Positions 31,419-39,338 of a stretch of 41,607 nt of DNA are shown in pieces. This DNA is from a bacterium (GTDB lineage: Bacteria; Sysuimicrobiota; Sysuimicrobiia; Sysuimicrobiales; Segetimicrobiaceae). The number at the start of each line of letters is the position of its first letter. Positions within the stretch are counted from its first letter, which is position 1. Position numbers and translations under genes: made by a program. A model generated the notes under the pieces. That model did not search any database and was not told the DNA's origin. It was given only the letters and a program-made list of their open reading frames with translations. The stretch is taken from contig DASYZR010000131.1 in the NCBI GenBank assembly GCA_035945995.1, forward strand, positions 1-41,607, read 5' to 3'.

Positions 31419-32080
31419 CGGCCGACCAGGTCGCCCAGATCGTCGCGCGGTTTCCCGACGTGCAGGACCTGCAGGCGGAGCAGCGCGCGGAGGACGCGCG
31501 AGCCGAAGAGGAGTGGAAGGCCAGGGAGCGGGAGTGGCAGGAGGCCGCGGAGCGGGCCAAGACGGAGGGCAAGCCGGTCCCCCGGCCGCTCAAGCGCGAG
31601 GAGTCGAAGGTGTACCGCTACCTCGGGCCGACTTTCCGGGTGCCGCGGGATCGTCTCATCGATCTGTGCCGCTGGCTGCGCGACAATCCGGAGTTCGACA
31701 TGTCATACCTGTCATTCGTCTCCGCGATCGACTGGCCCGACCGGTTCGAGGGTGTCTACCATCTGACGTCCATCGCCCGGCGGCACGGCGTGATGCTGAA
31801 GGTGTCCATTCCAAAGGAGCGGCCCGCCCTGCCGTCGGTCGTCGCGCTGTGGCCCGGCGCGGACTGGCACGAGCGCGAGGCCTACGATCTGTTCGGCATC
31901 GTCTTCGAAGGGCATCCCGATCTGCGCCGGATCATGATGAGCGCGGACTGGAAGGGCCATCCGCTGCGAAAGGACTACGTGTACGAAGACCCGCAGTGGC
32001 TGGTCGACGTAACGACTCAGCGCCAGCGCGAGATCGCCGCGACCGGCGACGAGTGGGAGGGCCGCGGCTCCCGCAGTTGA
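31415..32080 (+). CDS. nuoC: NADH-quinone oxidoreductase subunit C
   Basis: A 221-residue 30-kDa-type subunit. The conserved core LWPGADWHEREAYDLFGIVF and LRRIMMSADWKGHPLRKDY is intact. Residues about 20-65 form an Arg/Glu-rich, probably helical insertion (EDARAEEEWKAREREWQEAA) that ordinary NuoC proteins lack. GTG 31415 overlaps the nuoI stop. Position after nuoI is unusual, since nuoC normally sits between nuoB and nuoD. Confidence 0.93.
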   Translation: MTADQVAQIVARFPDVQDLQAEQRAEDARAEEEWKAREREWQEAAERAKTEGKPVPRPLKREESKVYRYLGPTFRVPRDRLIDLCRWLRDNPEFDMSYLSFVSAIDWPDRFEGVYHLTSIARRHGVMLKVSIPKERPALPSVVALWPGADWHEREAYDLFGIVFEGHPDLRRIMMSADWKGHPLRKDYVYEDPQWLVDVTTQRQREIAATGDEWEGRGSRS

Positions 32081-32167
32081 GGTGACGTGCCGTCTCCAGT
32101 CCTCCGCATCTTTGCCGCGTCAACATCGTATCTTTACACGGGACGGCGTAGAATAGGGGGAAGTGCC

Positions 32168-32184
32168 GCGCCCACCGGGGGCGC
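32168..32184. repeat. GC palindrome upstream of the molybdoenzyme gene
   Basis: GCGCCC-N5-GGGCGC followed by CCGCG-act-CGCGG, in the 127-nt gap after nuoC. It lies about 25 nt before the start codon and could fold over the ribosome-binding region. I see no convincing promoter in the gap beyond a possible TAGAAT -10 near 32152. Confidence 0.5.
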
Positions 32185-32207
32185 CGCGACTCGCGGGGTG
32201 ACGATCC

Positions 32208-33782
32208 ATGAGCGTATCGAAAACGCGCGGATTCCTAGGCGGCCTGGCCGGCGGCGCCGTGGCGCTGGGAGTGCTGTTCGCCTACCGCAGCGCGACCGGC
32301 ATGCCGACGCTGCAGGAGGCGCTCGCCGAGCGCATGATCCGGCTCCTGCCCTATCAGGTGTTTGCCGAGATTCTGGCGCGGCTGCAGCATCTCGCAAAGC
32401 CCCTCGGTCTCGTGATGGCGGTCATCGCCTCACTCGCCGGATTCGGGCTCGGCGGGGCGCTGTACGCCGCTGTGACCGGCCGCCTCCGCTGGCCGGTGCT
32501 GGGCGGCGCCGCGGTGACCGCCGCGGCGGCCTGGGGGGTGCTGACGTTTGGGTTCCTGCCGTTGATTGAAGGGAACGCGCTCGGGGTTCCGCTGACGACC
32601 ATTGTGACGGACCCGGCCGTGCCGATGGCGCTCGCCTGCGCAGCCTACGCGCTCGTGCTGGCGGCGCTGGTCCGTGTTCCCGCGCGTCCGCGACTCCTGC
32701 GGGGCGGCCGTTCGGAGGCCGCCGGTGTGGTCCGCGCGGACGCGGCGTCAGGGGCCAACGGGCGCAGTGCCCGCGAGTCAAGCCGCCGCGACCTCCTGCG
32801 CCGTTCGGCGCTTGTGGTCGCCGGCGCCGCGGTGGGCGCGCGGCTCGCGTCGTGGGGTGCTTCCGCGGGCCGCGCCGCGGCGGCCGCGGCCAACATGGCG
32901 TTCCGCCTGATCAAAGGCATGCCGCCCGAGGTGACGCCGAGCACCGCCTTCTATCAGGTGTCCAAAAACTTCTTCGACCCGACGGTCGACGTCGGCAAGT
33001 GGCGGCTCGAGGTCACCGGCCTGGTCAACAAGCCGCTCAAGTTCTCGCTCGACGAGCTCAAGGCCGCGTCGCCCGCGGTCGAGCGGTACCAGACCTTCGA
33101 GTGCATCAGCAACGAGGTGGGCGGCGACCTGATCGGCAACGCCAAGTGGACGGGCGTGCGCGTGAAGGACGTGTTGGCCCTCGCCGGGGTCCGGGCGGGC
33201 GCCACGACGATCATCTGGCGCGCGGCCGACGGGTATTCCGAATCGATTCCCCTCCCGGTCGCCGAGGATCCGGAGACGCTGCTGGCCTACGAGATGAACG
33301 GCGCGCCGATCCCCCAGAAGCACGGCGCGCCGGTCCGCGTGCTGCTCCTGAACCGGTACGGGATGAAGCAGCCGAAGTGGCTCACGAGCATCGAGGTCGC
33401 CAACCACGACTACACCGGGTACTGGGAACAGCAGGGGTGGAGCAAAGAAGCGATCGTCAAGGTGAACAGCGCCTTTCTCGTCGAGCAGCGGGAGGGCGGA
33501 GTCCTCGCGCTCGGCGGATGGGCGTTCGCGGGCGATCGCGGGATCTCCAAGGTGGAAGTCAGCCCGGACAACGGGAAGACGTGGCTTGCGGCGGCGGTCA
33601 AGGAGCCGTTCAATCGGAACTGCTGGCAGTTCTGGTCGGCGGAGTGGACGCCGCCGGGGCCGGGCGAGTATTCGCTCAAGGCCCGCGCCTACGACGGGGC
33701 CGGGAAGCTGCAGCCGGCCGAGCGGAAACCCACCCTGCCCGACGGGGGTCAGGGATACCACACCGTCCGCGTGAAGGTGTAG
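32208..33782 (+). CDS. Membrane-anchored molybdopterin oxidoreductase, sulfite oxidase family
   Basis: A 524-residue protein in two parts. Residues 1-160 hold about four membrane helices (near 8-25, 66-90, 97-120 and 136-156). After a linker, an internal twin-arginine-like segment RRDLLRRSALVVAGAAVGA (193-211) leads into a sulfite oxidase/YedY-type Mo-cofactor domain with the molybdenum-ligating Cys299 in YQTFECISNEVGGDLIGN. A C-terminal Ig-like dimerisation domain (GWAFAGDRGISKVEVSPDNG) resembles that of sulfite oxidases. The substrate is unknown. Other members oxidise sulfite or reduce S/N-oxides. The internal Tat-like signal after helices is odd and would place the catalytic part outside. 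Confidence 0.85.
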   Translation: MSVSKTRGFLGGLAGGAVALGVLFAYRSATGMPTLQEALAERMIRLLPYQVFAEILARLQHLAKPLGLVMAVIASLAGFGLGGALYAAVTGRLRWPVLGGAAVTAAAAWGVLTFGFLPLIEGNALGVPLTTIVTDPAVPMALACAAYALVLAALVRVPARPRLLRGGRSEAAGVVRADAASGANGRSARESSRRDLLRRSALVVAGAAVGARLASWGASAGRAAAAAANMAFRLIKGMPPEVTPSTAFYQVSKNFFDPTVDVGKWRLEVTGLVNKPLKFSLDELKAASPAVERYQTFECISNEVGGDLIGNAKWTGVRVKDVLALAGVRAGATTIIWRAADGYSESIPLPVAEDPETLLAYEMNGAPIPQKHGAPVRVLLLNRYGMKQPKWLTSIEVANHDYTGYWEQQGWSKEAIVKVNSAFLVEQREGGVLALGGWAFAGDRGISKVEVSPDNGKTWLAAAVKEPFNRNCWQFWSAEWTPPGPGEYSLKARAYDGAGKLQPAERKPTLPDGGQGYHTVRVKV

Positions 33783-33819
33783 CAGGGGATCGTTCGCGCC
33801 GTTCCCAACAACCTGTAGC

Positions 33820-34437
33820 ATGAGCCGGCGTCCCGGTCCGCGAGGCCGCGTGCGGCCGATCGTCACCCTCAACGACCCCGACGCCGAGCTGCTGCGGCGC
33901 CGGAGCCGTCCTGTGCCCGCGGTCGACGGGGCCATCAGGCGTCTGGTCGCGGACATGGCCGTGACGATGCGTCACGCCAACGGGGTCGGGCTTGCCGCAG
34001 TGCAGATCGGCGTCCCGCTGCGGGTGCTGGTGGCCGACACCGGGCGCGGCCTGCTCGCGCTCGTCAACCCGCGCCTGCGCCGCGGGAGCCGCACAAACGT
34101 CGACGACGAAGGCTGCCTCAGCGTGCCGGGCGTGGTGGTGCCGGTCCGCCGCGCCCTGCGGGTCACGGTGCAGGGCACGCTGGTGACCGGCCGCCGGGTG
34201 GGACTGCGGGCCAGCGGATTCATCGCCCGCATCCTCCAGCACGAGGTCGATCATCTGAACGGCGTGCTGTTCCTCGACCGCGCCCGCGGGGCGCGCGTGA
34301 GGCGGGGGGCGGCGCGGGCCGGTGCGACTTCCGGGATCCGGCGTCCGAGCCGGGCCCGGCCGGCGGATCGCTGGCGGGGCAGCGCGCTCGCCGTGGCCGC
34401 ATCGGCGCGGCGCCGTCCGGGCCGGCCCTCACGGTGA
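33820..34437 (+). CDS. def: Peptide deformylase
   Basis: Def removes the N-formyl group from new proteins. The three metal/active-site motifs are GVGLAAVQIG (55-64), EGCLSVPG (97-104, metal ligand C99) and QHEVDHLNG (140-148, with the catalytic Glu and two His ligands). The fold ends near residue 155. The remaining ~50 residues are an Arg/Ala-rich tail (RRPSRARPADRWRG) of unknown role. ATG 33820 has no clear ribosome site. The stop overlaps the DUF2203 gene (GTGA). No fmt is adjacent. Confidence 0.93.
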   Translation: MSRRPGPRGRVRPIVTLNDPDAELLRRRSRPVPAVDGAIRRLVADMAVTMRHANGVGLAAVQIGVPLRVLVADTGRGLLALVNPRLRRGSRTNVDDEGCLSVPGVVVPVRRALRVTVQGTLVTGRRVGLRASGFIARILQHEVDHLNGVLFLDRARGARVRRGAARAGATSGIRRPSRARPADRWRGSALAVAASARRRPGRPSR

Positions 34438-34847
34438 CGGCCCGGTTTTTCACGGTGCCCGAAGCGCGGGCGCATCTGCCGCGGCTTCGCGAGGTCCTCG
34501 ACGCACTGCGCCGTACGCGGCACCAGGCGCTCCTCAAGAAGGCCCGGATCGACATGTTGTGGAGGCGCCTCGAAGCCGGCGAGTCCGTCCTCGGCACGAT
34601 CGCCGAGGAACAGAAGGAGCTGGACGGGTTCGTGTCGCGCCTGTCGGCGATCGTGCGGGACGTCGACGCCATCGGATGCATCCTCCGCGACATTGACGCC
34701 GGGCTGGTCGACTTTCCCGCCCGCGCCGGCGGCGGCCGTGCGGTGTTCCTGTGCTGGCGGCTCGACGAGCCCGACATCGGCTTCTGGCACGGTCCGGACG
34801 AGGGGTTCGCCGGCCGGAAGCCGCTCGAGGACCTGCCGCCGGAGTAG
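34434..34847 (+). CDS. DUF2203-family protein
   Basis: A 137-residue protein with the family pattern FFTVPEARAHLPRLREVL at the N-terminus, a central helical region, and the conserved CILRDIDAGLVDFPAR and CWRLDEPDIGFWHGPDEGFA at the C-terminus. Function is unknown. GTG 34434 overlaps the def stop. It is mostly helical and has no signal peptide or membrane segment. An AGGAGG at the end of the gene serves the next one, lpdA. Confidence 0.85.
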   Translation: MTARFFTVPEARAHLPRLREVLDALRRTRHQALLKKARIDMLWRRLEAGESVLGTIAEEQKELDGFVSRLSAIVRDVDAIGCILRDIDAGLVDFPARAGGGRAVFLCWRLDEPDIGFWHGPDEGFAGRKPLEDLPPE

Positions 34848-34859
34848 GAGGTGTGTCGC

Positions 34860-36251
34860 ATGGACGCGTTTGATCTCATCGTCGTGGGCGGCGGGCCGGC
34901 CGGGTACGTCGGCGCGATCCGCGCAACGCAACTGGGTCTTCGCACCGCGCTCGTCGAGCGCGACAAGGTCGGCGGGACGTGCCTGCACGTCGGCTGCATC
35001 CCGACGAAGGTGCTGCTGCACACAGCCGGGCTGCTCGAGGACATGCGCGCGGCGGCGGAATTCGGCATCGCGGCCGACGGCGTGCGCCTCGACATGCCGC
35101 AGCTCCGCCGGCGGCTCGACCGCGTCGTCACCACGAACTTCCGCGGCGTCGAGTATCTCATGCGCAAGCACCGGATCACGGTCCTCCCGGGCAGCGGCCG
35201 CCTGCTCGACGGGACGCACGTCCGGGTCACCGGCCGCGACGGGACTGCGACCGACGTGGAGGCCCCGGCCGTCCTGCTCGCCACCGGATCGCGGCCGCGC
35301 GGCCTGCCCGGGGTGGCGATCGACAACGAACGCGTTCTCGACAGCACCGGGACGCTGCGCCTGACCGCGGTCCCGCGCTCGATCGCCATCATCGGCGCCG
35401 GGGCCGTGGGCGTCGAATTCGCCAGTGTGTTTGCCGGATTCGGTGCCCAGGTCACACTCATCGAATACCTGCCCTCGGTCCTGCCGCTCGAGGACGACGA
35501 AGTCGCGGGCGTCCTCGGCAAGGCGCTCCAGCGGCGCGGCGTGACGATCCGGACCGGCACGGCCGCGACCGCCGCGGAGCCGGCGGGCGGCGGCGTCCGG
35601 GTCACCCTGCGGACCGGCGATGCGGAAGAGACCGTCGACGCGGAGTACGCGCTGGTAGCCGTCGGCCGCGAGCCGGTGACGGACGGGCTCGGCCTGGACG
35701 AGGCCGGCCTGACCATCGAACGCGGCGCGCTGCCGGTCGACGCGCGGATGCGCACGTCGCTCCCGACGGTCTACGCGGCCGGCGACCTCACCGGGGGTCT
35801 GCTCCTGGCGCACGTCGCGTCGGCCGAAGCCACGGTCGCCGTGGAGGCGATCGCCGGGCAGGACCCGGCCCCGCTCGACCCTCTGCTCATGCCGCGGGCG
35901 ACCTACTCGATTCCGCAGGTCGCAGGCGTCGGGCTCACCGAGCGTGAGGCGCAGGCCCGGGGCCGGGACGTCGCGGTGGGCCGGTTCCCGTTCATGGCGA
36001 ACGCCCGGGCCGGCATCCTCGACCACCGCGAGGGTCTCGTCAAGATCGTGGCCGACCGGGAACTCGGCGAGATCCTCGGCGTGCACCTCGTCGGCCCGGA
36101 GGTCACCGAATTGCTGCCGGAAGCCGTGCTCGGCCGGAGCCTCGAGGCGACGGCGGTGGAGATCGGGCAGGCCGTGCACGCGCATCCGACGCTGTCCGAG
36201 GCGATGCGGGAAGCCGCGCTGGGCGCGCTCGGCCGAGCCATCCACGGCTGA
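34860..36251 (+). CDS. lpdA: Dihydrolipoyl dehydrogenase (E3)
   Basis: A 463-residue FAD-dependent disulfide oxidoreductase that reoxidises the lipoyl group of 2-oxoacid dehydrogenases. The FAD site is LIVVGGGPAGYVGAIRA, the redox pair is C41/C46 in GGTCLHVGCIPTK, the NAD site is IIGAGAVGVEFASV, and the C-terminal HAHPTLSEAM carries the His-Glu acid/base pair. ATG 34860 has AGGAGG 8 nt upstream; GTG 34851 overlaps that site. The E1/E2 genes that need it lie 3 kb downstream (39339 onwards), separated by the PQQ dehydrogenase module. Confidence 0.95.
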   Translation: MDAFDLIVVGGGPAGYVGAIRATQLGLRTALVERDKVGGTCLHVGCIPTKVLLHTAGLLEDMRAAAEFGIAADGVRLDMPQLRRRLDRVVTTNFRGVEYLMRKHRITVLPGSGRLLDGTHVRVTGRDGTATDVEAPAVLLATGSRPRGLPGVAIDNERVLDSTGTLRLTAVPRSIAIIGAGAVGVEFASVFAGFGAQVTLIEYLPSVLPLEDDEVAGVLGKALQRRGVTIRTGTAATAAEPAGGGVRVTLRTGDAEETVDAEYALVAVGREPVTDGLGLDEAGLTIERGALPVDARMRTSLPTVYAAGDLTGGLLLAHVASAEATVAVEAIAGQDPAPLDPLLMPRATYSIPQVAGVGLTEREAQARGRDVAVGRFPFMANARAGILDHREGLVKIVADRELGEILGVHLVGPEVTELLPEAVLGRSLEATAVEIGQAVHAHPTLSEAMREAALGALGRAIHG

Positions 36252-36297
36252 CGCGCCGCGCCGGCAGGAGAACGACTTCCGCGCGCCCAACTTCCGC

Positions 36298-36327
36298 AGC
36301 GACGTACGCGACAGCGACGTACGCGAC
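36298..36327 (+). repeat. 15-bp perfect tandem repeat before the PQQ dehydrogenase
   Basis: AGCGACGTACGCGAC occurs twice in a row in the 165-nt gap after lpdA. Each copy contains the palindrome CGTACG. It could be a regulator-binding site. TTCCGC also recurs just upstream. No promoter is obvious. Confidence 0.6.
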
Positions 36328-36416
36328 GCACAGTGCCGTGCGCGCCGGCCAGTTCAATGTGTCATGCGCCTCGCATCGCGGAGGGTCGCCCACGGCCTAC
36401 TCGAGGGGGGAGCGCG

Positions 36417-38117
36417 ATGATACGGCGAGCGGTGGCGTTCTGCAGCGCCCTGGTATTGGTCGTCTCGCTCTTACTCGTCCCACCGCAAGGATTCCATCCC
36501 GCCGCGGTTCGGGCTCAGGGACCGATGCCGGACGCGGCGGCGCTCCTGGCGGCCGGCACCAACGCGAATGAGTGGCTGACGTACGGCCACGACTACACCA
36601 ATCATCGATACTCGGCCCTCGACCAGATCAACACCTCGAATGTGTCGCAGCTCGTCCCTCGGTGGATTTTCCAGACCGGCATCGTGGCGTCGTTTGAGAC
36701 TACCCCGATCGTGTACAACGGCACGATGTACATCACGACGGCCTACAACCATCTGTTCGCGCTGAACGCCCGGACGGGGAGGCAGATCTGGCGGTACGAT
36801 CAGAAGCTGGGGGGAACGGAGATCTTCTGCTGCGGTCCGGTGAACCGGGGCGTGGGACTCGGCTACGGGACGGTGTACATGGCCACGCTCAATGCACAGC
36901 TGGTGGCTCTGGATGCCGCGACCGGAAAAGTGAAATGGATGAGGCAGGTCGCCGACCCGACGCTCGGTTATGCCCTGACGATCGCCCCGCTCGTGTACAA
37001 GAACCTCGTGATCGTGGGAACCTCCGGAGCCGAGTACGGCGTGCGCGGATTCATTCAGGCGTTCGATGCGCGCACCGGGGCGCCGGCCTGGCGCTTCTAC
37101 CTGACGCCCAGCACCGGGTGGGAGGGGAAGTGGGCGACCACGACGCCGGAGGGCGAGAATCTCCACCGCAACATCGCCGCCGAGAAGGTCGCCTGGCCGC
37201 GCTACAAGGACGCCTGGAAGCGCGGCGGCGGCTCGACCTGGGTGACTCCGGCGGCTGATCCGGCGCTGAACCTGATCTACTTCGGAGTCGGGAACCCCTC
37301 GCCGGACCTGGACGGAGCCATCCGGCCGGGCGACAACCTCTTCACGGAATCGATCGTCGCCGTCAATGCGGCCAACGGCAGGCTCGCCTGGTACTATCAG
37401 GAAGTTCCGCACGATGTGTGGGATCTCGACCAGACGAGCCCGCCGATCCTGTTCAGCGTAACCGTCAACGGGCAGACCGTCCCCGCGGTCGGCGCGGCCG
37501 GGAAGACCGGGTGGTTCTACATCCTCGACCGGCGGACCGGGAAGCGCATTCTCCGCAGCCAGGAGTTCGTCCGACACCAAAACCTCTTTGCCCAGCCGAC
37601 CCCCGCGGGCGTTCGAATGCTCCCCGGTGCCAACGGAGGCGCGGAGTGGTCGCCGTCTTCCTACAGCCCCCAGACCCAGAATGTGTACATCGCGGGGTTG
37701 GAGCAGCCGATGACGTATGCCACCCACTTCGCCCCGTACCAGAAGGGCCGGCTGTGGCTGGGGAGTGCCTTCACCAGCATCCCGGGGGAACAGCAGTACG
37801 GGACGTTCACGGCGATCGATACCAACACCGGAAAAGTGACCTGGCAGAAGAAAATAGCGCAGCCGATGATGGGCGGGTCATTCGTCACCGCGGGCGGGCT
37901 CGTGTTCACAGGTGAAGGCAACGGCAACTTCGACGCCTTCGACGCCAAGACCGGCGCGTTGCTCTGGCAGTTCCAGGCGGGAGCGGGCGTGAACGCCGCG
38001 CCGATGGCGTACTCGCTCGACGGCCAGGAATACATCGCCGTCGCGGCAGGGGGGAACTTCCAGCTCAGCTATCCGTACGGCGATGCGCTGATTGTGTTCG
38101 CGCTCCCGAAGCATTAG
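36417..38117 (+). CDS. Exported PQQ-dependent dehydrogenase
   Basis: A 566-residue quinoprotein. A signal peptide covers about 1-34 (MIRR, a hydrophobic core, AVRAQG). The eight-bladed propeller shows W-docking motifs such as DAATGKVKW, NAANGRLAW and DTNTGKVTW. Adjacent cysteines C138-C139 (IFCCGPVNRG) match the disulfide above PQQ in alcohol dehydrogenases. GNPSPDLDGAIRPGDNLFT is typical of the family. The catalytic Asp is D336 in HDVWDLDQ, with a second Asp at +2 (D338), a position associated with lanthanide use in XoxF/PedH but also acidic in glucose dehydrogenases. The substrate, an alcohol or sugar, is not known. The product feeds electrons to an acceptor, probably the cupredoxin next door. 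Confidence 0.9.
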   Translation: MIRRAVAFCSALVLVVSLLLVPPQGFHPAAVRAQGPMPDAAALLAAGTNANEWLTYGHDYTNHRYSALDQINTSNVSQLVPRWIFQTGIVASFETTPIVYNGTMYITTAYNHLFALNARTGRQIWRYDQKLGGTEIFCCGPVNRGVGLGYGTVYMATLNAQLVALDAATGKVKWMRQVADPTLGYALTIAPLVYKNLVIVGTSGAEYGVRGFIQAFDARTGAPAWRFYLTPSTGWEGKWATTTPEGENLHRNIAAEKVAWPRYKDAWKRGGGSTWVTPAADPALNLIYFGVGNPSPDLDGAIRPGDNLFTESIVAVNAANGRLAWYYQEVPHDVWDLDQTSPPILFSVTVNGQTVPAVGAAGKTGWFYILDRRTGKRILRSQEFVRHQNLFAQPTPAGVRMLPGANGGAEWSPSSYSPQTQNVYIAGLEQPMTYATHFAPYQKGRLWLGSAFTSIPGEQQYGTFTAIDTNTGKVTWQKKIAQPMMGGSFVTAGGLVFTGEGNGNFDAFDAKTGALLWQFQAGAGVNAAPMAYSLDGQEYIAVAAGGNFQLSYPYGDALIVFALPKH

Positions 38118-38137
38118 ACCGGGTCCGGATTCCCATG

Positions 38138-38169
38138 CGGCCCGGGCCGAACGGTCGCGGCCCGGGCCG
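38138..38169 (+). promoter_or_regulatory. Strong stem-loop between PQQ dehydrogenase and cupredoxin
   Basis: CGGCCCGGGCCG occurs at 38138-38149 and 38158-38169. The unit is itself palindromic, so the copies can pair with each other (12-bp stem, 8-nt loop) or fold singly. There is no U-run. It may lower expression of the downstream genes or stabilise the upstream message. Confidence 0.7.
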
Positions 38170-38214
38170 AGGTGTCTTGGGACGCGACCGGGACGGAAGG
38201 CAGGAGGTGCCGCA

Positions 38215-38757
38215 TTGGGGTCTCGTAGGATGGTCGGTGTGATCGCCGGCGTCGTCTTCGTGGCACTCGGCCCGGCCGGTCCCGCACCTCAACCGGGATG
38301 GGCGGCCGCCGGCCTGCCGGCGTGGGTCACGGTGAGCGCCGCCCGGAAGCGCGTGGTCCTGACCGTGACGGCGTCGTCGACCGGTGCGAACGGTACGCTC
38401 AACTTCAACGGCTACGCCGCAGGACAGATGACGGTCACGGTGCCCGCCGGATGGCGGGTCCACGTCGATTTTGTGAACGCCGGCGCGGGCGCGCTGCCGC
38501 ACAGCCTCGAGGTGATCCGCACCGTGCCGCCCTCGAAGCTCCCGACGCAGGGGATCGCTCCCGCGATCGCCGGCGCGGAGTCCGGGGAGCTGGTCCCCGG
38601 CGTTCCTCCGTTGCAGCGCGACAGCTTCGAGTTCACGGCGCGGCCCGCCGGGGCCTACCTGTGGATCTGCGGGGTGCCGGCGCACGCCATCCAGGGAATG
38701 TGGAATCGGTTTGTGGTCAGCGCGAGTGCCAAAGCGCCGTCGGTCACGGTCAAATGA
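38215..38757 (+). CDS. Exported cupredoxin (sulfocyanin-like blue copper protein)
   Basis: A 180-residue protein with an N-terminal signal segment (about 1-32, ending GWAAA). A cupredoxin fold follows with type 1 copper ligands: H96 in LPHSLEVI and C152, H157, M162 in WICGVPAHAIQGM. The Cys-x4-His-x4-Met spacing and the long loop before it recall sulfocyanin and plastocyanin-like carriers. TTG 38215 is chosen because AGGAGG lies 7 nt upstream; an in-frame ATG at 38230 lacks one. It is 97 nt after the PQQ dehydrogenase and is probably its electron acceptor, in place of the c-type cytochrome used by most such dehydrogenases (inference). Confidence 0.8.
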   Translation: MGSRRMVGVIAGVVFVALGPAGPAPQPGWAAAGLPAWVTVSAARKRVVLTVTASSTGANGTLNFNGYAAGQMTVTVPAGWRVHVDFVNAGAGALPHSLEVIRTVPPSKLPTQGIAPAIAGAESGELVPGVPPLQRDSFEFTARPAGAYLWICGVPAHAIQGMWNRFVVSASAKAPSVTVK

Positions 38758-38786
38758 TCGGGAGATCGAGGCGGGGGGAGGGGATC

Positions 38787-39185
38787 ATGCGGGCGGTGCT
38801 TACGATCGGCGCGGTGCTGGTCTTTCTCCTGACCGGCTCCGCCGTGGCGTTCGAGGATCCGCACGGCATAGGGTACGACGGCCGCGATTGGAAGACGATG
38901 CCGGAGCACGAGAGGCTCGCCTACGTCGCGGGGTTCCTGGCCGGCACGGTCACCCAACAGGCGATCGCCGTGCACCGCGCCAACCCGAAGATCTCGATCG
39001 ACGCGGCGGCCTCCCACATCGTGAACAGTCACACCGGAGCCTTTCCGTTCGGAGTGAACGTCTACACAAACGATCTCGACGATTACTATTTCTATACCAA
39101 CAACCTTCCGACGAAGATCTACCGCGCGATGGTTGATGAGAACGGGGAGATACTCAAGAATCCCGGGGCCAAGGGACCCAAGTAG
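38787..39185 (+). CDS. Small exported protein of unknown function
   Basis: A 132-residue protein with a clear signal peptide (MRAVLTIGAVLVFLLTGSAVA, cleavage near residue 21). The mature part has no cysteines or obvious cofactor motif. It contains LAYVAGFLAGTVTQQAI, then NPKISIDAAASHIV, and a Tyr-rich segment NDLDDYYFYTNNLP. I do not recognise the family. A GGGGAGGGG ribosome site precedes ATG 38787. It lies 29 nt after the cupredoxin gene, so it probably works in the same extracytoplasmic pathway, perhaps as an accessory subunit of the PQQ dehydrogenase. Confidence 0.7.
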   Translation: MRAVLTIGAVLVFLLTGSAVAFEDPHGIGYDGRDWKTMPEHERLAYVAGFLAGTVTQQAIAVHRANPKISIDAAASHIVNSHTGAFPFGVNVYTNDLDDYYFYTNNLPTKIYRAMVDENGEILKNPGAKGPK

Positions 39186-39338
39186 TTGAGACAGGTGCGG
39201 GGCTTTCAGGCAACGAAAAATTGGTAAGTTGGCCCTGGTTCGAGGAAACTATCCGACGCGGCTCCACGTAGCGGCGTGGCGCGGCGCCGGACACGCGGCC
39301 CACGAGGCACGCGGCGTCCGGAGCGGAAGGGGACCCTC

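Noticed and set aside
39186-39338. Promoter for the 2-oxoacid dehydrogenase operon
   Set aside because: TTGAGA at 39185 has no acceptable -10 at 16-18 bp; nothing convincing was found.
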